Positions 9,391-17,630 of a DNA stretch of 36,256 bases are shown here, piece after piece (the stretch's first letter is position 1; each line of letters starts with the position of its first letter). The notes below the pieces were generated by a model, which did not search any database, was not told the DNA's origin, and saw only the letters and a list, made by a program, of their open reading frames with translations. The position numbers and the translations under genes are program-made. The stretch lies in the NCBI GenBank assembly GCA_940588625.1, contig CALNPU010000017.1, forward strand, positions 1 to 36,256, given 5' to 3'. Source of the stretch: an uncultured Caballeronia sp. GTDB taxonomy: Bacteria > Pseudomonadota > Gammaproteobacteria > Burkholderiales > Burkholderiaceae.

Positions 9391-11784
9391 ATGACCGAAT
9401 TTCAGAACACCGAACAACAGTTATCGAAGTTTCGCCTGCGTGTGGCTGCCGCCGGCCTGTTCGTGTTCGTCTGTTTCGGGCTGATCGGCGTGCGGTTCCT
9501 GTATCTGCAGGTCTGGCATTTCAGCAAATACTCGCTGCAAGCCGATGAAAACCGCATCTCGGTCGCGCCCATCGTGCCGAACCGCGGCATCATCACCGAC
9601 CGCAACGGCGTGGTGCTGGCGAAGAACTATTCGGCTTACACGCTGGAAATCACGCCATCGAAGATCGACACCACGCTCGACGATGAAATCGACCGCATCG
9701 CGACCGTGATTCCCGTCGATCAGCGCAACCGGCGGCGTTTTAAGAAGCTGCTGGAAGACTCGAAGAATTTCGAGAGCCTGCCAATCCGTACCCGCCTCAC
9801 CGACGAAGAAGTCGCCCGTTTTACCGCTCAGCGGTACCGCTTTCCGGGCGTGGAAGTACGCGCGCGGCTGTTCAGGCAATACCCCCTTGGGCCCACAGCG
9901 GCGCATGTGATCGGCTATATCGGACGGATTTCGCAGCGCGATCAGGAACGTATCGACGAAGCGAGCGACCAGAACGACGCCGACACCGATCACTACGATC
10001 CGCGTCTGGACGCGAACAACTACAAGGGCACGGACTACATCGGCAAGATCGGTGTGGAGCAGAGCTACGAAACCGAGCTGCATGGCCTAACCGGCTTTGA
10101 GGAAGTGGAAGTCACTGCGGCCGGCCGGCCAGTGCGCACACTGTTGCGCACGCAGGCCACGCCGGGGAACAACTTGGTGTTGTCGCTGGATATCGGCTTA
10201 CAGCAAATCGCCGAGCAGGCATTCGCGGGCAAGCGCGGTGCGCTGGTGGCTATCGAACCCGCAACGGGCGATGTGCTCGCGTTCGTATCGGCGCCCAGTT
10301 TCGACCTGAATTCGTTCGTCGACGGCATCGACCAGCAGACTTGGGATTCCCTCAACAATTCACCCGATCACCCGCTGCTGAACCGGCCTCTGCACGGCAC
10401 CTATCCGCCCGGCTCGACCTACAAGCCGTTCATGGCGCTTGCCGCGCTGACGCTGCATAAACGCACGACCAGTTTGGGTTTCCAGGACCCGGGTTCGTAC
10501 ACGTTCGGCGGCCACACCTTCCGCAACGACGTGCGCGCGGGTCAGGGCTGGGTCGACATGAACCGCGCGATCATGGTCTCCAACGACACCTATTTCTACA
10601 TGCTGGCGCACGATCTTGGCGTGAACGCAATAGCCGGCTTCATGAAACCATGGGGATTCGGCCAGATCACGGGTATTGATATCAACGGTGAAGCGCGCGG
10701 CATCCTGCCGTCCACCGAGTGGAAAAAGAAGGCATACCGGAAGCCGGAACAGCAGCGCTGGTATGAAGGCGAGACGATCAGCCTGGGTATCGGGCAGGGT
10801 TATAACTCGTTCACGATCCTGCAACTCGCACACGCCACTGCGACGCTCGCGAACAACGGCGTGGTCATGAAGCCGCATCTGGTCAAGGAAGTCGAGAATC
10901 CGATCACCAAGGCGATCCGCGTTACCGTGCGCGACCCGAGCGACAAGATCGCCGTCAAGCAGGCGGACGTCGATTTCATCAAGCGCGCGATGGAAGGTGT
11001 GGTGACCACCGGTACGGGCGCCAAGATCTTCCGCGGCGCGCCCTATCAGGCAGCCGGCAAAACCGGTACGGCGCAGGTTTATTCGCTGCAAGGCGTGAAT
11101 TATTCGCACAACGCGATAGCGGAACGTTTGCGTGATCACGCGTTGTTTATCGCGTTCGCACCGGTGGATCATCCGACTATCGCGGTTGCGCTGATCGTGG
11201 AAAACGGCGGCTGGGGTGCGGAATCGGCAGGTCCGATCACGCGCAAAGCGCTCGATTATTATCTCGTCGACCGGCTGAAACTGGGTGCGGAAGCGGCGGC
11301 CGTGGCTGCAGCGGCATCGGCGACGGAAGATGCGGGCGCACCCGTGATCGGGGACGCGCAAAGCCCGGTGGACGTGGCGCTGCCCGCATCGGTGACAGGT
11401 GTGTCGCCGGCGTTCAAGCCGCCGGCGGCGTCTGATTCTGCTGCCGCGAGTGCGGGCGCGGTGGCGTCCGGTTCGGCTGCATCGGCAAGCAGCGGAGCCG
11501 ATGCGGCGTCGAGCATGCTGCGCGCGCTGGAAGCGCCGCGCGTGCCGGTCCCGCCTATCGCTAGGGAAGCGCGGAAAACAGCGCGCCCGGCAACGGGATC
11601 GAAAGCACCGGGCACAGCCAACGCGAAGGAAACAACCCGTACTACCGCCGAGGTTCGTCGAGCACCGGTCGCACCAATGCCCCCGTCGCGGCCGAAAGAA
11701 CCTGCGCCCACTGTCGCAATCCCCCGCGACACCAGCAAAAGCGCTGTCCAGACGTTAACGCCGTCTGGTGGCATCGACGAGTAA
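9391..11784 (+). CDS. mrdA: Penicillin-binding protein 2 (elongation transpeptidase)
   Basis: A 797-residue class B penicillin-binding protein that cross-links new peptidoglycan in the side wall together with RodA. One membrane anchor is at about residues 17-40. A pedestal domain follows (NRGIITDRNGVVLAKNY). The transpeptidase domain has Ser342-xx-Lys345 (GSTYKPF), Ser397-x-Asn/Asp (VSNDTYF) and Lys557-Thr-Gly (AGKTGTAQ). Normal PBP2 proteins end soon after the catalytic domain, at about 630 residues. This one carries a further 160 or so residues rich in Ala, Pro and Ser. It follows mreD by 72 nt and precedes rodA by 12 nt. The ribosome-binding site is weak. All catalytic residues are present. 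Confidence 0.96.
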   Translation: MTEFQNTEQQLSKFRLRVAAAGLFVFVCFGLIGVRFLYLQVWHFSKYSLQADENRISVAPIVPNRGIITDRNGVVLAKNYSAYTLEITPSKIDTTLDDEIDRIATVIPVDQRNRRRFKKLLEDSKNFESLPIRTRLTDEEVARFTAQRYRFPGVEVRARLFRQYPLGPTAAHVIGYIGRISQRDQERIDEASDQNDADTDHYDPRLDANNYKGTDYIGKIGVEQSYETELHGLTGFEEVEVTAAGRPVRTLLRTQATPGNNLVLSLDIGLQQIAEQAFAGKRGALVAIEPATGDVLAFVSAPSFDLNSFVDGIDQQTWDSLNNSPDHPLLNRPLHGTYPPGSTYKPFMALAALTLHKRTTSLGFQDPGSYTFGGHTFRNDVRAGQGWVDMNRAIMVSNDTYFYMLAHDLGVNAIAGFMKPWGFGQITGIDINGEARGILPSTEWKKKAYRKPEQQRWYEGETISLGIGQGYNSFTILQLAHATATLANNGVVMKPHLVKEVENPITKAIRVTVRDPSDKIAVKQADVDFIKRAMEGVVTTGTGAKIFRGAPYQAAGKTGTAQVYSLQGVNYSHNAIAERLRDHALFIAFAPVDHPTIAVALIVENGGWGAESAGPITRKALDYYLVDRLKLGAEAAAVAAAASATEDAGAPVIGDAQSPVDVALPASVTGVSPAFKPPAASDSAAASAGAVASGSAASASSGADAASSMLRALEAPRVPVPPIAREARKTARPATGSKAPGTANAKETTRTTAEVRRAPVAPMPPSRPKEPAPTVAIPRDTSKSAVQTLTPSGGIDE

Positions 11785-11796
11785 AGGAGAATCGCC

Positions 11797-12954
11797 ATGC
11801 AAGCGCTGCAATTCGACAAACGCGTCTGGCTCGAACGCACGAAGCGCATGTTCGCGGGCTTCGATAAACCGCTCGCACTGATCGTGTTCCTGCTGTTGTG
11901 CGTGGGCATTGTGACGCTGTATAGCGCGAGCCTGGATGTCCCTGGTTGTGTGGAGGACCAGTTGCGCAACATCATGCTGACGTTCGGGCTGATGTGGATT
12001 CTCGCCAACGTGCCGCTGCCCACGCTCATGCGTTTCGCCGTGCCGCTTTATACCATCGGCATGGCGCTGCTGATCGCGGTCGCCACGTTCGGGCTGACCC
12101 GCAAAGGCGCGAAACGCTGGCTGAACGTGGGCGTGGTGATCCAGCCCTCGGAGATCATGAAGATAGCGATGCCGCTCATGCTCGCATGGTATTTCCAGCG
12201 GCGAGAGGGCGGTATCCGATGGTGGGATTACATTGTCGGCTTCCTGATCCTGATCCTGCCGGCCGCGATAATCGCCAAGCAGCCGGACCTCGGCACCGCC
12301 GTGCTGGTGTTCGCGGCGGGCCTCTTCGTGATCTATTTCGCGGGCCTGAGTTTCAAGCTGATCGTGCCGGTGCTGGTGGCGGCTGTGCTGGTGGTCGCGA
12401 GTATCGGCGTATTCCAGGAACGCATTTGCCAGCCGGAAGTAAACTGGCCGCTGATGCATGATTACCAGAAGCATCGGATCTGTACGCTGCTCGACCCAAC
12501 CTCCGATCCGCTCGGCAAAGGCTTTCACACCATTCAGGCCGTCATTGCGATTGGCTCGGGCGGGACCTTTGGAAAAGGCTGGTTAAAAGGTACGCAGTCG
12601 CATCTGGAATTCATCCCTGAAAAACATACCGACTTCATTTTCGCGGTGTTTTCGGAGGAGTTCGGGCTCGCGGGCGGGCTTGTGCTGCTATTCCTTTATA
12701 TGGCGTTGATCGCGCGCGGGCTGTTTATCGCGGCGAACGGAGCGACGCTGTTCGGACGCCTGCTGGCTGGATCGCTGACCATGGCGTTCTTTACCTACGC
12801 GTTCGTGAATATCGGGATGGTGAGCGGGATCTTGCCGGTGGTCGGTGTGCCGCTGCCCTTCATGAGTTACGGTGGAACCGCGCTAACAACGCTGGGCGTT
12901 GCTGTCGGGCTCATCATGAGCGTGTTGCGACAAAAGCGGCTGATGAAAGGCTAG
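11797..12954 (+). CDS. rodA: Peptidoglycan glycosyltransferase RodA (SEDS family)
   Basis: A 385-residue SEDS-family protein with about ten membrane helices. It polymerises glycan strands from lipid II as the partner of PBP2. The catalytic aspartate is Asp279 in PEKHTDFIFAVFSEEFG, equivalent to Asp262 of E. coli RodA. Other signatures are QPSEIMKIAMPL and the C-terminal PFMSYGG. The start is supported by AGGAGA 8 nt upstream of ATG and by MQALQFDKRVWLER at the N-terminus. It is the last gene of the operon, followed 29 nt later by a strong terminator. Intact. Confidence 0.97.
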   Translation: MQALQFDKRVWLERTKRMFAGFDKPLALIVFLLLCVGIVTLYSASLDVPGCVEDQLRNIMLTFGLMWILANVPLPTLMRFAVPLYTIGMALLIAVATFGLTRKGAKRWLNVGVVIQPSEIMKIAMPLMLAWYFQRREGGIRWWDYIVGFLILILPAAIIAKQPDLGTAVLVFAAGLFVIYFAGLSFKLIVPVLVAAVLVVASIGVFQERICQPEVNWPLMHDYQKHRICTLLDPTSDPLGKGFHTIQAVIAIGSGGTFGKGWLKGTQSHLEFIPEKHTDFIFAVFSEEFGLAGGLVLLFLYMALIARGLFIAANGATLFGRLLAGSLTMAFFTYAFVNIGMVSGILPVVGVPLPFMSYGGTALTTLGVAVGLIMSVLRQKRLMKG

Positions 12955-12983
12955 CGTTTTTCGGTCGCACGCGTGGCTGTTGC

Positions 12984-13019
12984 AAAGCCCACGATGATGA
13001 TGGTTTCATCGTGGGCTTT
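12984..13019 (+). terminator. Rho-independent terminator of the mre-rodA operon
   Basis: A perfect 14-bp stem, AAAGCCCACGATGA (12984-12997) paired with TCATCGTGGGCTTT (13006-13019), has an 8-nt loop and is followed by a T-rich run (TTTTGTTTT to about 13025). It sits 30 nt past the rodA stop, directly against the 3' end of the convergent Sel1 gene, so it may also serve that strand. Confidence 0.92.
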
Positions 13020-13023
13020 TGTT

Positions 13024-13696
13024 TTATTGCGGCCGTTCGTGCGCAAGTTCCGCGCTGAGTTGCGGGTACTTCAGCTTCGCCGCAGGATCGCCCTGCGCCG
13101 CCGCGTAATACGCGCGGGCCACGTTGATGTTCTTCTTCACGCCGTCGCCACCGCGCTCGTAAAACGATCCGGCCACGTATTGCGCGATCATGTCCCGGCC
13201 TTCGGCCGCCTTCTTGTACCAGACGAATGCCTGCACATTGTCGCGCGGCGTACCGCGGCCATCGAGGAACTGATTGGCCAGCGCGAGCTCCGCCAGGACA
13301 TGGCCCTGGTCCGCCGCCCGCAAGAACCAGCGATGCGCCTCAACCGGATCACGCCCGACAAACTCGCCATCGTCGTACATCTTCCCGTACACGTACTGCG
13401 CTTGCGTCATGTTGGCGTCGGCCGCTTTGCGCAGCCATTTCTTGCCTTCCTCTACATCAGCCGGACCGCCTTCATTGTTCACGAGCATCATCGCGTAATT
13501 GAATTCGGCGAGACGGCTGCCGTTCTGCGCCGCGCGCAAAAACTCCGAGCACGCAGCGCCGAAGTTGCCCGCGTTGTAATTGGCGACGGCGTTTTGCGTC
13601 GCCATGTCACTGCCCTCCCTTGACGGTCTGCGCGCTCACCGCACCGCACACAATCACCAACGCTACGGATACTGCGCCCAATATTCCGGGTTTCAT
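13024..13696 (-). pseudogene. Secreted Sel1-repeat protein, frameshifted after its signal peptide
   Basis: Two frames make up one gene. From the ATG at 13696 the sequence MKPGILGAVSVALVIVCG reads as a signal peptide ending near AVSAQ, then hits TGA at about 13609. The body (193 residues from an internal ATG at 13605) has tandem Sel1-like repeats of about 36 residues: AEFNYAMMLVNNEGG, AQYVYGKMYDDGEFV, AELALANQFLDGRGT, AQYVAGSFYERGG. Removing one G from the G-rich run at 13613-13619 joins the parts into a 223-residue protein (total span 673 nt = 3x224 + 1). Sel1 proteins act in protein-protein contacts; no specific role can be given. The original start overlaps the end of the broken aldolase gene (ATGA). 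The inserted base also leaves GGGAGGG placed before the internal ATG, so a protein without signal peptide may still be made. Confidence 0.75.
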
Positions 13697-14473
13697 GCCC
13701 TTGCTTCCTGCAACGCCTGTCGCGTCGCTTTCGACAACCAGCCCACATCGGCCGATAATGCGACAACCTTCACGCCTGCTTCTGCATACGACCGCGCACT
13801 TGCGACATCGAGCGCGAAAATGCCGCTCGCGATACCTGCGTGTTTTGCGGCATCGATAATTTTCCTGATCGCCGCCTGGACGTCCGGATGTTTGGTATCG
13901 CCGAGATGGCCGAGGCTCGCGGCCATCTCGGCAGGCCCGATGACAGGCAATCCACGCCCGGCGTAGCCGTGATCGCTTCCACATTCGCGAGCGCCTGCTC
14001 GGATTCGATCTGCACGATGGTCGATATCTGCGCATTCGCCGAACTCACGTAATCGCGCCGGATGCCGTACGCTGCTGCGCTCACCGCGCCGGCGGCGCCG
14101 CGCAGGCCATCACGGGCATCGGCGTTCGGATACTGCGTGAGACGCACAACGTGTGCCGCCTCTTCCGCCGTTTCCACGTTCGGGAACATCAGGATGCGCG
14201 CGCCCGCGTCGAGCACGCGCTTGACCAGCCAGTCTTCATGCACCGGTACGCGGATGATCGGCTCGGTCGGCAATTGCGCGGCGGCAATTGCACGAAGTTG
14301 CGCGACGACGTCATGGCTGTCGTTCGGCGGATGCTCCATGTCGATCACAGCCAGTCGAACCCGGCATGCGCCACGGCTTCAGCCACGTCCGCGCTGCCGA
14401 GCGACAGCCACAGGCCGTACAAGGTGCCGGATTAGGTGAAACGCTGTTTGATGAGATTAGTGTAGGTGCTCAT
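13693..14473 (-). pseudogene. HpcH/HpaI-family aldolase, three lesions
   Basis: Degraded gene for a class II pyruvate-type aldolase (2,4-dihydroxyhept-2-ene-1,7-dioate aldolase / citrate lyase beta family), which cleaves hydroxy-keto acids to pyruvate or oxaloacetate plus an aldehyde. Beginning at ATG 14473 the reading MSTYTNLIKQRFT meets TAA at 14434-14432, then continues as SGTLYGLWLSLGSADVAEAV and GFDWL. A 1-nt loss near 14346-14350 shifts to VIDMEHPPND, EPIIRVPVHEDWLVKRVLD and QIESEQALANVEAI. A second 1-nt loss near 13948 shifts to IGPAEMAASLGHLGD. The metal-binding Glu of QIESEQA and Asp of GVDCL are still visible. The gene would encode about 260 residues when repaired. Its stop overlaps the Sel1 start by 4 nt, so the two formed an operon. 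No function is expected now. Confidence 0.85.
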
Positions 14474-14647
14474 CGCGTAGTCCCAGGTAGGTCACGCGCG
14501 GCGGAATGGCTGACAGGCATGTCCCGCTCCAGTAGGGCTGTGTTGTTGAATGCGCCGCAGCAAAAAATGTGCGGCTTGTCCAAAGATCATACCGTGACAA
14601 AAGAGCGCTGGCAGGAGCCTGCCATGGAGACTGAAACCGCTGAAGCA

Positions 14648-15094
14648 TCAGACGCCTTCGACGTCTGCCCAGCAATTCGGCGTTTCGTAGAGGCGCACGC
14701 GCTTCAACTTCAGATCCACGCCGTAGTGGTCGTTGTAGACGCGTGAGAGAATCCGGAACGCTTCGGCAGCGAGATTTTCAACGGTAGGAATACGGTCCAG
14801 CACGACGGTCTTGTGGTCTGCCATCTTCTCGAGAAAACTTCGCACGACTTCGTCGCGTGCATAGACGATAAATGCGTGGTCCCACTTGTTGACGAGATGC
14901 TCCATGGCCAGCGCCTTGACGTCGGCGAAGTCCATCACCATGCCGCGATCCGGCGCGCCTCTCGTTTCGACGAGTTCACCTTGCAGCGTGATTTCCAGCA
15001 CATACCGATGACCGTGCAGGTTACGACACTGGCTGCGGTGATCGGGGATGCGGTGACCCGCATCGAATTCAAGTTTTCGGGTAATCCTCTGCAC
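14648..15094 (-). CDS. queD: 6-carboxy-5,6,7,8-tetrahydropterin synthase
   Basis: A 148-residue member of the 6-pyruvoyl-tetrahydropterin synthase family. It converts 7,8-dihydroneopterin triphosphate to 6-carboxytetrahydropterin, an early step to queuosine. The zinc ligands His14 (FDAGHRI), His27 and His29 (NLHGHRY) and the catalytic Cys23 are present, as are the later catalytic His in KWDHAF and Glu in YETPNC. The start codon is GTG (15094). It lies 27 nt behind queE and is last of queC-queE-queD. The 174 bases between it and the broken aldolase gene hold no recognisable feature. Intact. Confidence 0.92.
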   Translation of the reverse strand: MQRITRKLEFDAGHRIPDHRSQCRNLHGHRYVLEITLQGELVETRGAPDRGMVMDFADVKALAMEHLVNKWDHAFIVYARDEVVRSFLEKMADHKTVVLDRIPTVENLAAEAFRILSRVYNDHYGVDLKLKRVRLYETPNCWADVEGV

Positions 15095-15121
15095 GTCGGC
15101 TCAGCTTGGGCTTGATTCGCG

Positions 15122-15754
15122 TTAGGGGATGTTCAGGTACTTGTGCGTCTGCATGGACAGGCGCCATTGCGGATGCCGCTTGCACCACTCGATAGCGAGC
15201 TTCGTATTGATGTCGCGCGACGGGCCGTCCATGGGTTGCACGAGGAAATACTCGAAGTCGAGTTTTGTGTAGTCGGCCAGCGGCTGATTGTCTTGCGGCA
15301 CGACGACCTTCAACTCGTTGCCCTTCGTCACGACCAGCGGCGCGCCGGCCTTCGGGCTCACGCAAATCCAGTCGATGCTGTCCAGCACCGGCAACGACCC
15401 GTTCGTTTCGATCGCCATTTCGAAGCCGGCTTCATGCAAGGCATCGACGAAAGGCGGGTCGATCTGCAGCATGGGCTCGCCGCCTGTACAGACCACGAAC
15501 TTGTGTGCTTCGCCTTCCGGCCATTGCGATGAGATCATGGCGACGAGCTCTGCAGGCGTGCGATATTTACCGCCGTTCTCGCCGTCCGTGCCGACGAAAT
15601 CCGTGTCGCAAAACTGGCAGACGGCATCTGCTCGATCTTCCTTGCGCCCCGACCAAAGATTGCAGCCGGCGAAGCGGCAGAACACGGCGGGGCGGCCAGC
15701 ATTTGCGCCTTCGCCCTGCAACGTGTAGAAAATTTCCTTTACTGCGTACGTCAT
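15122..15754 (-). CDS. queE: 7-carboxy-7-deazaguanine synthase (radical SAM)
   Basis: A 210-residue radical SAM enzyme that rearranges 6-carboxytetrahydropterin to 7-carboxy-7-deazaguanine. The N-terminal FYTLQGEG is the QueE substrate loop. The iron-sulfur cluster motif is the extended form C31-x14-C46-x2-C49 (GCNLWSG ... CQFCDTDFVG), as in the Burkholderia-type QueE rather than the classical CxxxCxxC. The GGEP motif (TGGEPMLQ) that helps bind SAM follows, and ETNGS later. It starts 2 nt after the queC stop codon and is followed by queD. Full length and intact. Confidence 0.93.
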   Translation of the reverse strand: MTYAVKEIFYTLQGEGANAGRPAVFCRFAGCNLWSGRKEDRADAVCQFCDTDFVGTDGENGGKYRTPAELVAMISSQWPEGEAHKFVVCTGGEPMLQIDPPFVDALHEAGFEMAIETNGSLPVLDSIDWICVSPKAGAPLVVTKGNELKVVVPQDNQPLADYTKLDFEYFLVQPMDGPSRDINTKLAIEWCKRHPQWRLSMQTHKYLNIP

Positions 15755-15756
15755 GA

Positions 15757-16491
15757 TCAGACCGGTTCGGTGGTAACTTGTTCACCCGACTTGTAGGCTT
15801 CGTAGCCGCGCTTGCGCAGCTTGCATGCCGGGCATTGGCCGCAGCCAAAACCCCACTCATGCAACTCGGCGCGCTCGCCGACATAACACGTGTGCGTCTC
15901 GACGCGCACCAGTTCCACCAGCGCCTCGCCGCCTAGCTGTTCGGCCAGGCGCCAGGTGTCGGCTTTATCGAGCCACATCAGCGGTGTCTCGAGCAGGAAG
16001 CGGCTGTCCATGCCGAGGTTGAGGGCGACGTGCAACGCCTTCATGGTGTCGTCGCGGCAATCGGGGTAGCCCGAGAAATCCGTTTCGCACATACCGCCGA
16101 CGAGCACCTTCAATCCGCGCCGATAGGCAATGGCTGCGGCGATCGTCATGAACATGAGATTGCGGCCGGGCACGAAAGTATTGGGCAAGCCGTTCGCGCT
16201 GGCCTCGATTTCGATCTCGCGCGTCATGGCGGTGTCGCTGATGGCGCCGAGCACGGAGAAGTCGATCATGTGATCTTCGCCGAGCCGTTTTGCCCACTGC
16301 GAAAACTGCTGTTTCACCGATGCCCGAAAACCTTCCCGGCATTCGAGTTCCACGCGATGGCGCTGACCATAGTCGAAGCCGAGCGTCTCGACGGTCGTGA
16401 AGTGATCGAGCGCCCAGGCGAGGCATGTGGCCGAATCCTGGCCGCCGGAAAACAGCACCAGTGCGCTGTCTTTAGCGTCTGTCCGAGTCAC
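15757..16491 (-). CDS. queC: 7-cyano-7-deazaguanine (preQ0) synthase
   Basis: A 244-residue PP-loop ATPase that turns 7-carboxy-7-deazaguanine plus ammonia into preQ0, the precursor of queuosine in tRNA. The PP-loop FSGGQDS is at residues 14-20. The zinc site is formed by Cys202, Cys217, Cys220 and Cys223 (CGQCPAC). The start is GTG at 16491, chosen because GGAG lies about 9 nt upstream. It is the first gene of queC-queE-queD. I looked for a preQ1 riboswitch in the 210-base leader (16492-16701) and saw none. Intact. Confidence 0.94.
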   Translation of the reverse strand: MTRTDAKDSALVLFSGGQDSATCLAWALDHFTTVETLGFDYGQRHRVELECREGFRASVKQQFSQWAKRLGEDHMIDFSVLGAISDTAMTREIEIEASANGLPNTFVPGRNLMFMTIAAAIAYRRGLKVLVGGMCETDFSGYPDCRDDTMKALHVALNLGMDSRFLLETPLMWLDKADTWRLAEQLGGEALVELVRVETHTCYVGERAELHEWGFGCGQCPACKLRKRGYEAYKSGEQVTTEPV

Positions 16492-16701
16492 CGTGAAACT
16501 CCAATGGAGAAGAGGGGGGATGCGCGAGTTGGCTAACGTTCAGGAGAGGTCGCAGCGCGCCTTCTATCTTAGCCAAGTCTTTGAATAGACAAGAATTTTA
16601 TCATGAAGGTAGCATTTGCTCTTGGTTGGGGCTTGACCAAGCGGAGAACGCTCGGGATAGGTTGGCGTCCAGCGCGAGCGGAAACAAAATAGCAAAATGG
16701 A

Positions 16702-16735
16702 AAATGCCCGGAAACCTTTCGGTTTCCGGGCATTT
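16702..16735 (-). terminator. Rho-independent terminator after tRNA-Phe
   Basis: A 15-bp perfect stem, AAATGCCCGGAAACC (16702-16716) with GGTTTCCGGGCATTT (16721-16735), has a 4-base loop. It begins 11 nt past the 3' end of tRNA-Phe. On the minus strand it is followed by a T-containing stretch (TTCCATTTTGC). The plus strand gives TTTTTT after the stem, so it could act in both directions. Confidence 0.85.
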
Positions 16736-16748
16736 TTTGCAACTGCGG

Positions 16749-16821
16749 TGGCCTGGGACGGAATCGAACCATCGACACGCGGATTTTCAATCCGCTGCTC
16801 TACCAACTGAGCTACCGGGCC
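16749..16821 (-). tRNA. tRNA-Phe (GAA)
   Basis: Cloverleaf read on the minus strand: acceptor GGCCCGG / CCAGGCC, D arm GCTC / GAGC, anticodon stem GCGGA / TCCGC with loop TTGAAAA (anticodon GAA), variable GTGTC, T arm GATGG TTCGATT CCGTC, and discriminator A73. Two features are unusual. Acceptor position 5 is C opposite A68, a mismatch where a T-A pair is expected. The three bases after A73 are CCG (16748-16746) instead of CCA. The T-arm pair A50-T64 is intact. Bacteria of this group usually have a single tRNA-Phe, so the gene is probably functional with CCA repaired by tRNA nucleotidyltransferase. Its own promoter and terminator can be seen. Confidence 0.93.
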
Positions 16822-16833
16822 ACGAAGAATGAA

Positions 16834-16862
16834 AGCATATCAAATGGGATTATGTCGCTCAA
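16834..16862 (-). promoter_or_regulatory. Probable sigma-70 promoter of tRNA-Phe
   Basis: On the minus strand TTGAGC (16862-16857) and TATGCT (16839-16834) are separated by exactly 17 nt. Transcription would start near 16827, about six bases before the mature tRNA 5' end at 16821. The position and spacing make this the best promoter in the window, although each box has two mismatches or fewer rather than a full match. Confidence 0.6.
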
Positions 16863-16913
16863 GTGCTTTTTGGCACCTTCTTTTTACTGTAACGATCCTG
16901 GAACCCGCGCCAG

Positions 16914-17630
16914 TCAAGCCTCGCTCTTGTTCTTGCCCAGATCCACGCCGAGTTGCTTGAGCTTGCGATACAAGTGCGTACGTTCCAGTCCCGTCTTTTC
17001 CGCCACCCGCGTCATGCTGCCGTTCTCACGCGCCAGGTGATACTCGAAGTACGCACGCTCAAACGCATCGCGGGCATCACGTAACGGAATGTCGAAGGAG
17101 ATGGACGCCGTCGCGCCCGCCGGACCTGCTGCACCCAGCGCGCCAGCATCGCCACCCGCCAAATGCAACGATGCAGCCACCGGCAACGCAGCAGAAGCCA
17201 GCACGGTCGAACCGCTCGACGGCAAAGCCGGCCGCGTGGCCGTGTTCGCGATTGGCACGGCGGCCGTGCCGCGAGCAAGACCTTGCTCGACCGCCTTGAG
17301 CAATTTTTGCAACGTGATCGGCTTCTCGAGGAAGTTGAGCGCACCAATCTTCGTGGCCTCAACCGCCGTATCGATAGTCGCATGGCCCGACATCATGATC
17401 ACCGGCATGGTGAGCTTGCCCTGCGCCGCCCACTCTTTCAGCAGGGTCACGCCGTCGGTATCAGGCATCCAGATGTCGAGCAGCACGAGATCCGGCGCCT
17501 GCCGCAACCGGTACTCCCGCGCATGCTGCGCATTCTCTGCCGTCTCCACCACGTGACCTTCATCGTTCAGGATCTCCGAGAGCAATTCCCGGATACCCAT
17601 TTCGTCGTCTACCACCAGGATGGTTGCCAT
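16914..17630 (-). CDS. NtrX-like response regulator lacking the AAA+ domain
   Basis: A 238-residue response regulator. The receiver domain (1-120) has acidic Asp8/Asp9, the phospho-acceptor Asp52 (LVLLDIWMPDTDG), the conserved Ser/Thr in MMSGH, and Lys in FLEKPI. A linker rich in Ala/Gly/Pro (about 122-180) follows, then a Fis-type DNA-binding helix-turn-helix (TRVAEKTGLERTHLYRKLKQ). The central sigma-54 AAA+ domain of classical NtrX (about 240 residues with GAFTGA) is absent and no trace of it is seen. It cannot activate sigma-54 in the usual way, so direct repression or activation is more likely. It begins directly after the kinase stop codon (TAA then ATG, no gap). Partner is the NtrY-like kinase. 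Intact frame. Confidence 0.88.
   Translation of the reverse strand: MATILVVDDEMGIRELLSEILNDEGHVVETAENAQHAREYRLRQAPDLVLLDIWMPDTDGVTLLKEWAAQGKLTMPVIMMSGHATIDTAVEATKIGALNFLEKPITLQKLLKAVEQGLARGTAAVPIANTATRPALPSSGSTVLASAALPVAASLHLAGGDAGALGAAGPAGATASISFDIPLRDARDAFERAYFEYHLARENGSMTRVAEKTGLERTHLYRKLKQLGVDLGKNKSEA

Noticed and set aside
16492-16701. Possible preQ1 riboswitch before queC
   Set aside because: I saw no preQ1 aptamer pattern (short hairpin plus A-rich tail) near the GTG start.
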